Assembly (NCBI RefSeq): GCF_042242105.1
Contig: NC_092019.1
Location: 16,661,328-16,725,327 of the forward strand
Direction of reading: 5' to 3'
DNA length: 64,000 bases
DNA from: Pempheris klunzingeri
Taxonomy: Eukaryota > Chordata > Actinopteri > Acropomatiformes > Pempheridae
This document shows positions 1-11,389 of this stretch, piece by piece. A model generated the notes under the pieces. That model had not been told where the DNA came from and did not search any database. It saw only the letters and a list, made by a program, of their open reading frames with translations. Numbering within the stretch: position 1 is the stretch's first letter; every line of letters begins with the position of its first letter. Both the position numbers and the translations under genes were made by a program.

Positions 1-265
1 TATTTTAGGCAACAAGCTGGCCTGCAGACACTCACTGACCTCTGCGTCTCTCTAGCCTGTTGGCTCAGACACAGGAGTCAAGTGCTGACCTGTGGACCAT
101 TTGGGAGCTGCACAGGGGGCTGAAGCTTCTCAAGTAACTTCCAGTTGTTAGAAGTTAGAAATTACCTGAACAGACTTTTGCAAACCTGTGACCAAACCGC
201 TTAAATTCACACAGACCTGGCCACATGAGGACTCACACACATACGCATAGAGAGATAGATGGTTT

Positions 266-285
266 GGGTCAGAGGTCAAAGATCA
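266..285 (+). promoter_or_regulatory. Triple nuclear-receptor half-site array (DR1 + DR1)
   Basis: Three AGGTCA-like half-sites lie head to tail with single-base spacers: GGGTCA (266-271), AGGTCA (273-278) and AGATCA (280-285). DR1 spacing is bound by RXR homodimers, RXR:RAR, PPAR:RXR, HNF4 and COUP-TF. The array lies about 1.4 kb inside the first intron of the crabp2-like gene, a family known to be retinoic-acid inducible. Function is inferred from sequence alone. Confidence 0.45.
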
Positions 286-462
286 GAGGGAAGAGGAAGC
301 ATTTGGGACAAGGGGAGACGAGGGAAGGCGGGAGGAGAGCGGGAGTGAGGAAAGGAATAGAGGATGGTGCTGGGTGCTGACAGGCTCCATACAGCTGCGC
401 TTCGCCCCCCAATGACACCAAGGGCCATTCCCCTCTGTCAGTCATACCAGTGCAGTATAGGA

Positions 463-463
<1 letters not shown>

Positions 464-496
<33 letters not shown>
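464..496 (+). repeat. (TG)n microsatellite
   Basis: Uninterrupted dinucleotide run placed a few bases before the first copy of an 89-bp direct repeat (502-590). Confidence 0.95.
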
Positions 497-499
<3 letters not shown>

Positions 500-501
500 C
501 A

Positions 502-590
502 TGGGTAAGAGGGTATTGTGTTACTTAGGGGTGTTTAACCTGCACTCCTGTAGCATTTCCTCCTCTATGACTACTTTGTCTTACACTTCT
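502..590 (+). repeat. 89-bp perfect direct repeat, copy 1
   Basis: Identical by eye over 89 bases to 7890-7978 and, like that copy, placed right after a (TG)n run. Flanks beyond the shared block differ. No coding signal. It may be a local duplication, or a collapsed or misjoined assembly around the microsatellites. Confidence 0.9.
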
Positions 591-750
591 CTCTGCACAC
601 ATTTCACAAAGAAGCGCACACTAGCACATACAGGTGTATATACATGCAAAAACCTGCACAAATGCTGACAGATGACCCCAGCTCTCGAAATTATGCGCAC
701 GGTGCTTTATCATATTGTCATATTTTCCTTTGTTATTGCCACCCGCTTTC

Positions 751-756
751 CACACA

Positions 757-789
<33 letters not shown>

Positions 790-806
790 GGGGGGGGGGG
801 GGGGGA
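751..806 (+). repeat. (CA)n followed by a G homopolymer
   Basis: A (CA)n run (with one TA interruption) ends in an uninterrupted run of about 16 G. Such a G run can form a quadruplex and is prone to sequencing error. Confidence 0.9.
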
Positions 807-1694
807 GTAAGGGACCCATTAAACGCTAACTGGTGCGTCAGTCCAACAGTGAAATTGGAATTCGCGCTCCCGCCCGGTGGTGATGTGTCTATATAAAGAA
901 CAATAGAGCTATTTGACAGCTATTTCAATAACCTCCTTATGTAGTAGACTGCGCGCGTATGTGTGTGTGTGCTCGTGTGTGTGTGTGTATGTGTGTGTGA
1001 GAGAGAGAATGTATATGAGAAAGCGAGATAAAAGACTCCGTTATCAAGTCTCTCAGTCATCCATGTGCGCTCAGGCGATGATATAAACTCCAGGTGTGCA
1101 CTGGCAAGTCATTTAATGGGAATTGGCTACTGACAACAGACGAGTCTACGCGCACGCACGCGCGCGCAAACACCCACCCAGATGCCTGCCGAAGCTGCAC
1201 ATGCATCGATGCAGTGATGTGACAAAACTGTGTGAAACTCAGCAGCAGGTGTTTGTCACTTCAGATAATGATGTGACTGTCCCGCACTGTATCGTGCCAT
1301 AACGGTCCTCACACACACACAATCTGAGGTTGTGACACAGACAGATGTGCCGCCGTTTGTCTCTATTGTGTTAGCAGGGGAGGCCAAAGGGGGGAGTAGA
1401 GAGGAAGAGGGGTGAGGCTGGCTGGGGGCCAAGCGCTGAATTTTGGGTTCTGCAGAATGACAAAGACCCCCCACCCATGCGGTACAGAGGGTGATCCCCG
1501 CTGGTGCACGGACACAGGGGAAGATTTGACCTATAATGTGCTGAGGAAGCTACAGTTTGAGCTGACACATCAGATCTGGGTCATTACGCACGAAAATAAA
1601 AGCTTCATAAGACATCACTTTAAAAAAAAAACGAGTCACGCTGCCATTAGGCCACGGTGAGGTTTTTTTTTGCATCATTATTTTCATCACTTAC

Positions 1695-1776
1695 TCAATG
1701 TTTTCAGGAGTTCCTCGAAGTTTTCAGAACTCTTCATCTCCCAGGTGCCGGCAAAATTTGGGATTTTGCGCTCCAT
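1695..1776 (-). CDS. crabp2: Cellular retinoic-acid-binding protein, first coding exon (partial gene)
   Basis: This is an 82-nt exon encoding 27 residues plus one base (phase 1). It starts MERKIPNFAGTW and contains SENFEELLKTL, followed at once by a strong donor (A|GTAAGTG). The sequence PNFAGTW...SSENFEELLK is the N-terminal beta-strand and start of the first helix of the intracellular lipid-binding family, closest to CRABPs, which carry retinoic acid to nuclear receptors and to CYP26 in the cell. The CRABP first exon normally ends near this residue, so length and phase fit. CRABP1 is also close; I prefer crabp2 because of the extra MxRKIP start that I associate with fish Crabp2, and because human CRABP2 and CA14 share chromosome 1q. 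Exons 2-4 are not seen in the remaining 1.7 kb and are presumed to lie beyond the left edge. Confidence 0.8.
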
Positions 1777-2300
1777 TTTAGACAGCAGGTAGTTTGCGGA
1801 TTAATGTGGGTGAACTGTTAGGTCCAAGTGCGCTGCTGTAACTGCGCCTCTTGCGTCAAAAGTGCTCCAACTGTCCCCACTGAATGTGGACTGGGTGTGT
1901 GGGTGCGCCGGATGGTGTAGTTATTTCTGCCTTCTTCTCAGGATGAGTGCCACAGCTCTTCTCTTATCTGGTTGCCGGTGCGCGTTATGAGCGGCTGCGC
2001 TACAAATGAATGGCACAGAAAGCAAAGATACTTGTATAGGGATGCACACGCCCCTTTCTATAGCGACACGCCCCGCAGGCCAACAGATTACAGGCAAACG
2101 TCCACGGTGCCTCAACCCGACCACGCCCCTGTAGGCAACATGTGTATCTCAGTGATTCCCACGCAACCAGCATTTGGAGACGCCTCTCATCCACGCGTGT
2201 ATCTTGAGTCAACCTAAGCGACCGCGCCCTGATGGTCCTGTGCGCTCTGGAGACACCTCTGCACACTTGATATGATATTATATAAAATGTTTAGGTGTTT
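1777..2300 (-). promoter_or_regulatory. Upstream region of the crabp2-like gene
   Basis: GC-richer sequence directly upstream of the crabp2-like start codon. It holds three CACGCCCC boxes of Sp/KLF type at 2047-2054, 2067-2074 and 2122-2129. No convincing TATA box was found at a suitable distance on the minus strand, so the transcription start is not placed. The promoter role is inferred from position and these boxes only. Confidence 0.4.
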
Positions 2301-2486
2301 TGCCACTTGTGCTGCAGCCAGTAATGACACTCAATGATACCTCAATGCGGTCAGCTTATTAGTGCAAAACAGGGAGGATATCAGCCAGGCCAGTCTGTTG
2401 ACAGAACATGTCGTCTTGGCAGGGCAGTGCGAAAGAAGAACCAGTCAACTGCCAGACTGGCAGACTGAATGGATGGCAGAGCTGAG

Positions 2487-2489
<3 letters not shown>

Positions 2490-2538
<49 letters not shown>

Positions 2539-2562
2539 GTGTGTGTGTGTGAGTGCGCGTGC

Positions 2563-2594
<32 letters not shown>
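2490..2594 (+). repeat. (CT)n-(GT)n-(GA)n compound microsatellite
   Basis: A (CT)n tract, a short (GT)n stretch and a (GA)n tract follow each other. The CT and GA arms are complementary and could fold into a hairpin or mirror structure. The open frames across it are low-complexity SLSLSL or REREREs and are not genes. Confidence 0.9.
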
Positions 2595-2596
<2 letters not shown>

Positions 2597-2911
2597 CCAA
2601 GTTCACCCCCAGCCTCATGTGCGCCACGGCGCTGTGTCATAAAAATAAAAGCGGTGGTAATGGGATACAGCTTCTGGCCTCGACTGGTGGGCTATCCGTT
2701 TAACGGGGCCTGCGTCAGGGGGGAAAACACCCGAAGTTTAAAATAAGAGGTGGAATTGGCGCAGGTCGGCGGTGTCTCCTCGGTGCTTTTCGCCCCCCGC
2801 TGCTCGGACGGAAGAAAGGGGAAAGAGGAGGCGGAGATGCGGGGGCATTTGGAACAGCGCGTTAGACGGGTTTGTGGGGCAGGGTCAGGGGCCCGCAGGA
2901 TCGGAGGTAGC

Positions 2912-2919
2912 CCTATAAA
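2912..2919 (+). promoter_or_regulatory. Isolated TATA-like box in GC-rich sequence
   Basis: A TATAAAG-type box (CTATAAAG) lies at the end of a GC-rich 200-base stretch and about 20 bases before a (CA)n run (about 2933-2967). It could be a plus-strand core promoter, but no transcript or exon downstream could be recognised. Confidence 0.15.
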
Positions 2920-2929
2920 GAGCAGGCAC

Positions 2930-2970
<41 letters not shown>

Positions 2971-4789
2971 AACACGCACACACGCGCTGGTGATGGATGG
3001 CACAGGGACAAAGCGGATGTTAACTATTGACTCTTGATGGATGATCCCATCCGCCACACTGCACGGGGAATTAGCGCGAGGTACACCGGGTGACTTGGAA
3101 GAAGAAGGGAGGGGGGTCATCAGGAGAACACCCCCCCCCCCTTCCTTCAACAAACCATAAGCTACACGTACATATCCTAATAAACCGACTCAGTGTCAGA
3201 CACATAACAAAGACGCACTGAATAACAAAGGTGAAGAACAGCCTCAGATTGATATTTGGTAACTCGATATACACTTTTACGCACAGACCTGTGTCCAAAT
3301 TCACCGCCTGCCATCGAGCCCTGGGGCTCTGTTTGATGTGAACAAAGCTCGCTCACATTGTTTCCTTCACCACCACACACACGCTCCTCATCGGCCACAC
3401 ACCATGCCACAATCACAGCATGTCCTCACAAGTTACTCCTGGTCCGAACAACAGAGGTGAGACATCAGACAACCATATCAGAGCTAATTTCCGTCCAGAT
3501 CTCCCCTCTTTTTCTTTCCCATCATTCACTTTTTGCATCTTCCTTGCAGTTGTTAACCCCTTAAGGGTTTGCTCTGATTACATTTAAATAAAACTGCATG
3601 TCACTGATGTACAGTTTAAAAGGGAGACGGGTCCACATCTACTACAGAAGTATATTTAAACACAGCGTCAGTCTGCCTCACTGCTGCTATGGTGGGACTT
3701 GATCATGCCCCCAGTTTGAAAGTGACTGATGCAAATGCAAAGGTTACAATAGAGAGCTGTCTAGTGTTGGGAAAATTCATCTTCAGCCTCGCCGCAGGTC
3801 ATTAGCGTATTACCATGACACAACAAGAAATGCATCAAAGGCCACTGAATCGAACAGGCAGCCGTGCAGTATAGCACAGCGACAGCCTCACCCATCTTGT
3901 GTGCGTGCTTTTCAGAGGGGGCTTGATAAAGAGCTCTGAAATGTGTGTGATGCTGCATGTCAGCACGTGATGACAAAGCACCGCTCAGCATTCAGATGCA
4001 CTCAACCGTGCTGTGCTCCTCTCAACCTTTCTCTCGCCGCTCATTCCTTCCCTCCATTCCCCCTTTTCCTTTCTGCCTCTCCTTTACCTCACGCAACTTT
4101 CTCTCCCCCTTACCCCTTTCTTCCTCCTCCTCCTCCTGTCAGGCTTTTGTTCTTTTGTGCTGCTCTGACACATTCCTCTAGCACGTTGAAGAGAGGGAGA
4201 AGGGGAGAGGATGGAAAGGAGAAGAAAGAAAAGCGGGGGAAAGTTAGTGAGAAAGTTAGAGACTAGAGTGCAGGTCAATTTTTATCTCATTGTTGCGGAA
4301 AAAGGGATAGGGAGAGTGAGTCAGCAAAGAGAGACGGATGCCAAGAGAGCTGGGAGATCAAAGGCAAACAGATGGTGACAGAGATGGAGAGGTTGAGAAA
4401 CAATGAATGAATGAAGGCAACAGATATGTAAAGAGAGACTCCTCTGTCTTTGGAGGTGTAAGAAGTATTAGTTTGCTCGCCCAGTGCCAACTTTACTTCA
4501 CTCATCTCAATTTCCTCATGTTTCCCTTCCAGCTAATATCCACTAGTATACTGTCTCACTCATACCAAGAACATTGTTGGTAACCGATATCGCAAACTAC
4601 CAACGCAGAGACTCACAGACTGCCACATGCAGGGAAAACAAAGTGTATTGTGACTTGTTTACAATAATGTTTGACTACCATCAGTTCATGAGTTCACGAC
4701 AAAAGCGCACCAGAAAGCAATATTAATAAATATGGAAGAAAGAGACGCTGACAGTTTTCTCTTCCTCGTTTGGAATTCCTGATAGTTGG

Positions 4790-5095
4790 AGTGATATTTT
4801 ATGGTGCTGAATTAGAAACTGAGTTACTACTAATCTATTCTGATAATCAGTCGTTTCGGTCCTTTCGGCATGAATTATTTGTTGTATTTGTTGTTCTTAG
4901 CTTCTCCACTGTGAGGATTTTCCGCATATGATTTATATAATTTTAAACTGAATGTGGTTGTTTTTTAAACTGTTGTATAAACAAAACAAGCAATTTAAAG
5001 ACTTCACCTTGGATTCTGGAAAAATCAGATGGGCTTTTCTCACTGTTTTCAGGAATTTTATAGACTGAAATTGAAAATGATCATTATTTCCAGTT
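4790..5095 (+). repeat. Teleost interspersed repeat, copy A
   Basis: Contains the run 'agcttctccactgtgaggat' (4900-4919), then 'caagcaatttaaagacttca' further on. These belong to a repeat common in percomorph genomes, whose ends read like 'gattaatcgattaatcg' and 'gttagttgcagccct'. It is probably a non-autonomous DNA transposon. Two more copies are at about 42540-42845 and 46840-47165. Ends are approximate because the copy is decayed. Confidence 0.6.
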
Positions 5096-5227
5096 CAAAT
5101 TTTTCATATCCATCTGCTTAACATTTGTATCTTGTGTTTTTCTCTCACCATGATTTAAACAGACATGTACAAATGTATCTTTTTTAAAAAAAGAGCATGA
5201 AATCTGAAAGTGAGGTACAGTTGTAGC

Positions 5228-5275
5228 AGTATAGATAGACTTTATTGATCCCCCATAGCGGGAAATTCACAATCA
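5228..5275 (-). mobile_element. LINE 3' tail fragment
   Basis: Read on the minus strand it has a 'gggggatcaataaagtctat' tail, typical of the 3' end of fish non-LTR retrotransposons. Only the tail is left. Confidence 0.5.
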
Positions 5276-7760
5276 TTATCTTATGGCCTTTTCCATCTGT
5301 GTCTTTGGTTTTGCGGAGCCTGTTTTATTCAGGCTGAGCCTTGTATCAACACTCACACCAGGGTGAACTCTGCAATATCACCATGCTCACTTCCTCTTGT
5401 GCTGCTTATTGTTTCCTTTTTCCTCTCCTTATTCAAATGACACAGGCTTGAACCATATCTGTGGAACATCAGTCTACAGACTAGTTGTCCCAAAGAGAGC
5501 TCACATGGGTGTAGAAAAGGAAACTGCATGTACCATATTACACTTTACACAACATTTGCTGTTTGTTTAGTACAGTGGTGCCCTGTTACGATCGTGGCTC
5601 TTGTCACATTCATGTTGCAATCGCAGTTTTTGAAAAGGAGCAACTTGTCTGCACAAGTTGGAGCCTTTTCGTGTGAAAGTGAGTGTGATCAGCCTGTAGT
5701 AAAGTCACACTTCAGTAGCATTCTCCACTTTATCATCCAGATGACCTCCAGTAAAAACCGCTCAACCCGGTAACCCCAGTAATCCCAGATGTGAACTTGA
5801 CCCTGGCCTTCCCCACCACCAACTCCTGGAAGTCATTATCACTGGCCTTTACCCTCAGAGGAAGCCACTGGGTAAGATGTGCACATGCATGCAGACTAAA
5901 GTGCCATTAATTACAGTATCTCTCTCATGATTTACCTCTGCGTCAATGAAGGGGTAAGGGCCTCCCCATGGGGTTGTAATATAAATCTGAAGGGCTGGGA
6001 GAAGATTAATTGGTCATGAAAGAAAGCTGGTCTGTGACACAAAGTGGTGTCTTTTTCCTTCATCTTCGCTCTTATCTTGTGAAATACTGGACAGCCTAAT
6101 ACCTCTAAAAATTACAGCCTCACATGCAAAAATCTCTGACAGCACACACTGAGTTTGCAAGAGGACGTTTCATTTACGACAGCTGCCTGACTGACGGCCG
6201 CGGTGACACACGTTTACAGCCAAAAGTGTGCGCAGAACTGTGGGCTGCTGGCATCACGCTGACCCACCAACCCATGTGGGTTCGATTAGGACAGAGGAGA
6301 CGGGAAGCATTTAACTACATACGAGAAAGTTAGAGGCTGAGAATGAAGGAGACCAAAGAGCGACGAGGAAAAAATAATTTTCAAAAAAGGAACAGAGAAA
6401 GAGAATGGAGACAGAAAGTCAAGTGTGCATGTGTGTTCTTGGGTCTTTGTGATATTGTGCGTGTACAGTGGTGTGTGTAATCACAGCCTGCCAAAATCCT
6501 AACAAAAAAAAAGCAGGGGCAAAAGTTCATCATTTCAAGGCAAGACGAGGCCAGCCTTGTGTGAGCGCTGTAAGTACGGGCCTCCTCTGCTTTGTCTTCA
6601 TAAATGTGTGTGTGTATGTGTGTTGAAATCTTCCTCTACCAGACATTTGGTAATCATTTGTTATCCTTCTTGGGTAAAAGCATAAATTACAGGAGTGGAA
6701 CAGAAAGCGTCAGACACAAATCATTATTTAACATCCTGCCCACACACGTCACGTCACTGCACCCAGGAAGTTTTGTCTTCAAAGCATCAGTATATTAGAG
6801 TGGACTGCGTGTGTGTACGTGAGTCAAACTTTAGTCTCCTTGTGTACATGAGACTAAACCTCCAGATGCCTGGGCAGTTGCACCCAGACGTCTGTATTAC
6901 TCACACTCTATTCCTTTTGTCCTTCACTCCCCCCCCCCCCCCCCCCTCCTTCCCTCACCCTTGAGGCTTTGTGGCTCTAATTATTGCGCTCATTTGTTAT
7001 GAGTTGGTCTGGATGGAGGGAGAGCGGGAGCATAGGGAGTTAAGGTTAGGAAGGACAAGAGCTGAAGACTTGCTGAATCTAAAAAAAAATGTTTTAAAAC
7101 GTTTATTTTCTCTAAATTAATTCTTAATTTGGCCCCACTCCTATGTCTCTCCCAAACTCCCTTCTGTTTTTGCCGTTTGTCTGCTCTGTGGCTGCCACCT
7201 ACAGTTTAACGAGCCCATGAGGCCCTCTGAGGTGCTTACGTGACAACAGCACTGTAAAACAGCATTGTATCGGCTGAATGATGCTGAATTGCTTTACGCC
7301 CGACAGGAAGATGGAGGACAACAGAAGGGAAGGATTGAGGAGAGGAGAGGAGAAAAGGGAGGTCAAATGTGTAAAGAAAGGAAGCGAAGGAGATAGAGAT
7401 GTTCTTGAGGACGGCTGCGTGAAGTACAGTGAGCCAAAGTGGACGGGAGCAGAGGTGGAATGAGGGAAAGCTGAGAAGGAAAACAAGCGCTGGTTCCCAT
7501 ATTTTCACTGCTTTTCACCTTATTTTATGTCCATGTGCTTTGTTTTTGTAAAACCCCCAAAAAAGTTCAGTAAAAGTGCAGTCCTGCTTTTTATTTTTTC
7601 CTTTTCTTTTTATCGTGTTACTCCTTCTTCTTGCATCCCACTGCTATGCCCCTCCACCCTCACACTGCCTCTCACTCTGCACTCATTCTTTTATTCTCCC
7701 GTAGCCTTTTCCTCTTTGACCCGAGTCAACGATTGTTGGTCGCTTTTGCTTTTCCCTCAG

Positions 7761-7978
<218 letters not shown>

Positions 7979-10476
7979 GCGTGTGTTCAGTGGACACTGT
8001 TCATGTACATGTGTTTGTGTGTGACTTTGTGCATACACGTGTGTTGATGTGGCTTTTTGTGAATGTGTGCATTTATACATGTGAGGGTGACCCTCTGATG
8101 ATGTCATGGATGAGCAATGACCACACTTCACTGGAGTTCATCCTCTGGTCACTGCTACTGTATGTGACCACTGTGGGTCCCCAAAGTCTCTAATTATTAC
8201 CTGATGAAATGATGACACATTTATGTGTTTTATTGTTTCTGAATTGTCTTGAATAGCATATGTAGCATATCGTGCTCTGGTGCCTCTGAGCGGAAAACAG
8301 AGAAATACCATCAAGTTTAGGTGCGTCCAGTCATTTCTTCGTGATCCTATGACTTTGCCAGTGGCATATTAGAAAATGAAAGGATACAAAATAATCAGAA
8401 AGCTGAACTATACATTACAACAGAATCACGAGGCAGGAACCTGCAGAGAGGAGGAAAAAATGTAAAGTGATCCACCATGGCAGAATGGAAAGTTGTGGAA
8501 GTTTGACAAGATCAGGACTGCATTTCTTTCCAAAGGTGTCATCTGCAATCTGCAACTGCCTGTGATCCTGCAGCAAAAATGAGAATTTGTTGGTGGCTTT
8601 GGATACTAAAGTGCCATCTCTTATCTACTTCTTAGCTTTTACAAAAGTTTTGATTCAGTGATCACAATGTACGAAAATCAGCTTTGGAAGGGAGGCAGGT
8701 CGAGTGCCTAAGAAAAAGCACTTTCAGAAAGCGGGTGGTCAGCAAATATCCTGATACTCTGTAGGAAAGTGTTCAACAATAACCATACCACAGTAACACA
8801 ATGTACAAAACACCAAGAAGTCGTTGGACAGATGTACAGGTCTCTTCAAAGATCAGGTTGCTCAGGCGTCACTCTGGTCCGAGGACTCCTGCGGTGAGAA
8901 ATAAGTAGCTCTTCTGCCATCTGGTGGTGGAAAACAGGTGTGTCGGCTCAGACCTGGAACTCTTTGGCGCTGATGTTTGGGAGGTGTCTGGGCTTGTGCA
9001 GCCACGGTGACCTACTGAAACTAATCAAACTATTGTTGTTGTAGTTTATTTCTGTTTGGAGCACACAGCTTTGCATGACTGCACGCAGAGACCCACACAA
9101 ATCCCTGCAGGGACAGGTGCGGTCTGAAGACACTCAAGAAAACTCTGTGTATGTGTATATTTGTGTGTTTATGTCTCCATGAGAACCAGGTTTACTGTGA
9201 GACCAGCGGAGTTTTCAGAGTGCAGGCCTCCGGTTGTTTTCAGGTTTTTTTTTTTTTAGGAATTTAGGACTTGGTTTTAGAAATAAGGTAAGGTCAGGGT
9301 TTTTGTAACATTTAGATATTGAGAATGTTGAGAGGCCAAGGCTGAGATAACAGCCAGGCAAAGCAGGTGACTGCCCTGGTGGGCCCAGATCATCAGGGGG
9401 GCTTCAGGCTTCAGGCTCATAGTATGAAAAAGTAACATTTAAACTGTAATGACCTGTCTGAACATTGACAGCCTGTAAGTGTAACTGGTGGTGTCTAGCG
9501 TTGTGACCACTGTGTTTTGAACTGACTGTCAGAAGTAGTTTGCCTTGTGGTCCAGCAGAAGGAGCTCCTTAAATTCACTTCTACTGACTTATCCGTAAAC
9601 GAAACTGATAAAAAAAAAAAAAGAAAATGGAGGGAGACTCCTGTGAGCAATTCCTAAACTGAACTGATAAAGGCCTTAAGGCAAGATCTGTAGTATTACA
9701 TAATCTTGAGGCCACATCTTGTAAAGGAGCTCTGAATTTATATTTAGTTTTAAAGCCTTCACTACTCCACTACATACATCTCTGCTTAAGCGCCGTTTTG
9801 TTGGACTTTTCTGAGTTTGTATTTGAAAAACGTTTTGACGTGAGCTGTGAGTTTCAGTTCAAACATTTATGATAAAGAAATCATACAATTTCATAGAAGC
9901 CCACAAATTAAGTCACTTTAGCCTTAGAGTTTTCTCTTGATATCTTGCTTTATGATCAGGGTTAAGTCGTTACAATAATCATTTTCAGATTTGATGCACT
10001 GGAAATTAGCGTAGATAAATTCCAAACCTTAGTATCAATATGTCTGTTTGCTTAATAAATCATATCATCAAGTAAAAAAATCAATTAAATCCCTTAAGTA
10101 TGGCAATGTTATTTAATCCCTTTTAATGTAAAATACATAGAGCAAAGTAAATTACTTGAAATCAGCATCACATCTGTGCTTTCCATGGCCAAGCAGTAAC
10201 GTGAAATGAAATCATTAGAGCACCAACCCACTCATCGTCGAGACACATGCACAACTATAAGCAAATTCACAGGCAAACTGGCACAAGCTTATAATTTGTA
10301 TGGACTTTTGGTAGAAATATACATTTTCCAGAAATTTTAATTCTTTAGAAGTATGCTTAATATGTTGGTGATTTTAAGATTTAAGATTTAATACTTAAAA
10401 ATGTGTCAAATGAAATGTCAAGTTTTAAATCTGTTCAGGAGAACTAAAGACCTAAATGTCTATCTTGCCTCCCAAA

Positions 10477-11061
10477 TTAAAAAAAGTTAACCGCCATAAA
10501 TAAGAAGAAGGAGAACAACCAGAGCCACGACATTTTAAAGCTGGGTGCATGGCTGTTAGTTTGTCCGCCCTGGCAGCCCCTGGCATTGTTATTTGGTATT
10601 AGATTATCAGGGTTTCCCTCGAAATGGACTGGAAGGCACTGATTGCTCAGCGTCTCACAAGCCAGGATCAGATGTTTGGTTTCCTCTCGGACGCTCCTGA
10701 TGCCACACGTCCCCTGCTCGCTCCTCACAGTGACGAACGTGAAAACCTGATCGCTGATGCACAGGTTCTCCTTGTAGACCTTCCCCCCATTGTTGGTGCA
10801 CACATCCTTCACCCTGTCCAGGTCTTTGGGATGGAGGAAGGACTGCGTGGGTCTGCTACAGCCCCCGTGGTTCTTGATGTACGTCTCCCATTCATTCTGG
10901 TTGGTAGACGTAGGAGTGTCTTGGCGAATGTGGCGTTTGACGAAGGTGCTGTAGCCGTTATTCCATTTGGAGAGCTGGCAGGGAGCATCGCTTCTGGCAA
11001 ACGTTTGGTGCTCGAGCAGGAGACAGACAACTAGTTTGAGAAAAGTCCTGAGAGCAGCCAT
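10477..11061 (-). CDS. RNase A-superfamily protein with C-terminal hydrophobic tail
   Basis: A 194-residue protein from one coding exon, as is usual for RNase A genes. A signal peptide covers about residues 1-23. Family marks are FVKRHI (His44, matching RNase A His12), LACETL and CLPVHFEG (His146, matching His119). The usual CKxxNTF motif is replaced by CSRPTQSF (68-75), so the catalytic lysine (Lys41) appears lost. Mature cysteines are at 28, 68, 88, 101, 119, 135, 142 and 163; the positions matching Cys26 and Cys84 lack cysteine. Residues 178-194 are strongly hydrophobic and end at the stop with no cytoplasmic tail, preceded by a small polar stretch (QTNSHAPS) that could hold an omega site, which suggests a GPI anchor. 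Ordinary secreted RNases end shortly after the PVHF motif. RNA cleavage is uncertain; a binding or non-catalytic role is possible. Confidence 0.85.
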   Translation of the reverse strand: MAALRTFLKLVVCLLLEHQTFARSDAPCQLSKWNNGYSTFVKRHIRQDTPTSTNQNEWETYIKNHGGCSRPTQSFLHPKDLDRVKDVCTNNGGKVYKENLCISDQVFTFVTVRSEQGTCGIRSVREETKHLILACETLSNQCLPVHFEGNPDNLIPNNNARGCQGGQTNSHAPSFKMSWLWLFSFFLFMAVNFF

Positions 11062-11073
11062 TACCCAGCAGTC
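11062..11073 (-). other. Splice acceptor and 5' UTR before the RNase start codon
   Basis: On the minus strand 'cacgctag|gactgctgggta' gives an acceptor ending at 11074. A matching donor 'aatcaag|gtaggg' ends an upstream exon at 11294, giving a 220-base intron (11293-11074). A 5' UTR intron directly before a one-exon coding region is the usual RNase A gene plan. Confidence 0.6.
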
Positions 11074-11389
11074 CTAGCGTGAAACAGAGAATATAAAGTC
11101 ATAACAGTATGAACAAATGCTACACTTTACATCCTTTTACCGCAGCCTTGCTTTTACATGACACGTTATAGCAAACTGTGTGAGTGAGTTTGACAAAGCT
11201 GCAGCTGTCTGTCTGTCTGTCTTTGTAGTTTTCTTAAACATGAAACAAGGAGAGGAAGTTGAAAACAGCTGCTTGATAAGGGAACTTCCCTACCTTGATT
11301 TGGCAGCAGTAGAGGCTTCTGTGAGCTACAAGTGATCTAAAAGCTCCAGATGCGAGATTTTTCTTCTGTCCTTCAGTAGCAGTTCTACA

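Noticed and set aside
5776-5876. Exon-like segment flanked by 'cccag' and 'gggtaag'
   Set aside because: Splice-like ends but the product in either strand matches nothing recognised; chance is more likely.
10624-11034. 136-codon plus-strand open frame over the RNase-like gene
   Set aside because: It is the antisense of the minus-strand RNase exon, has no family features, and the minus-strand product shows a signal peptide and RNase A motifs.
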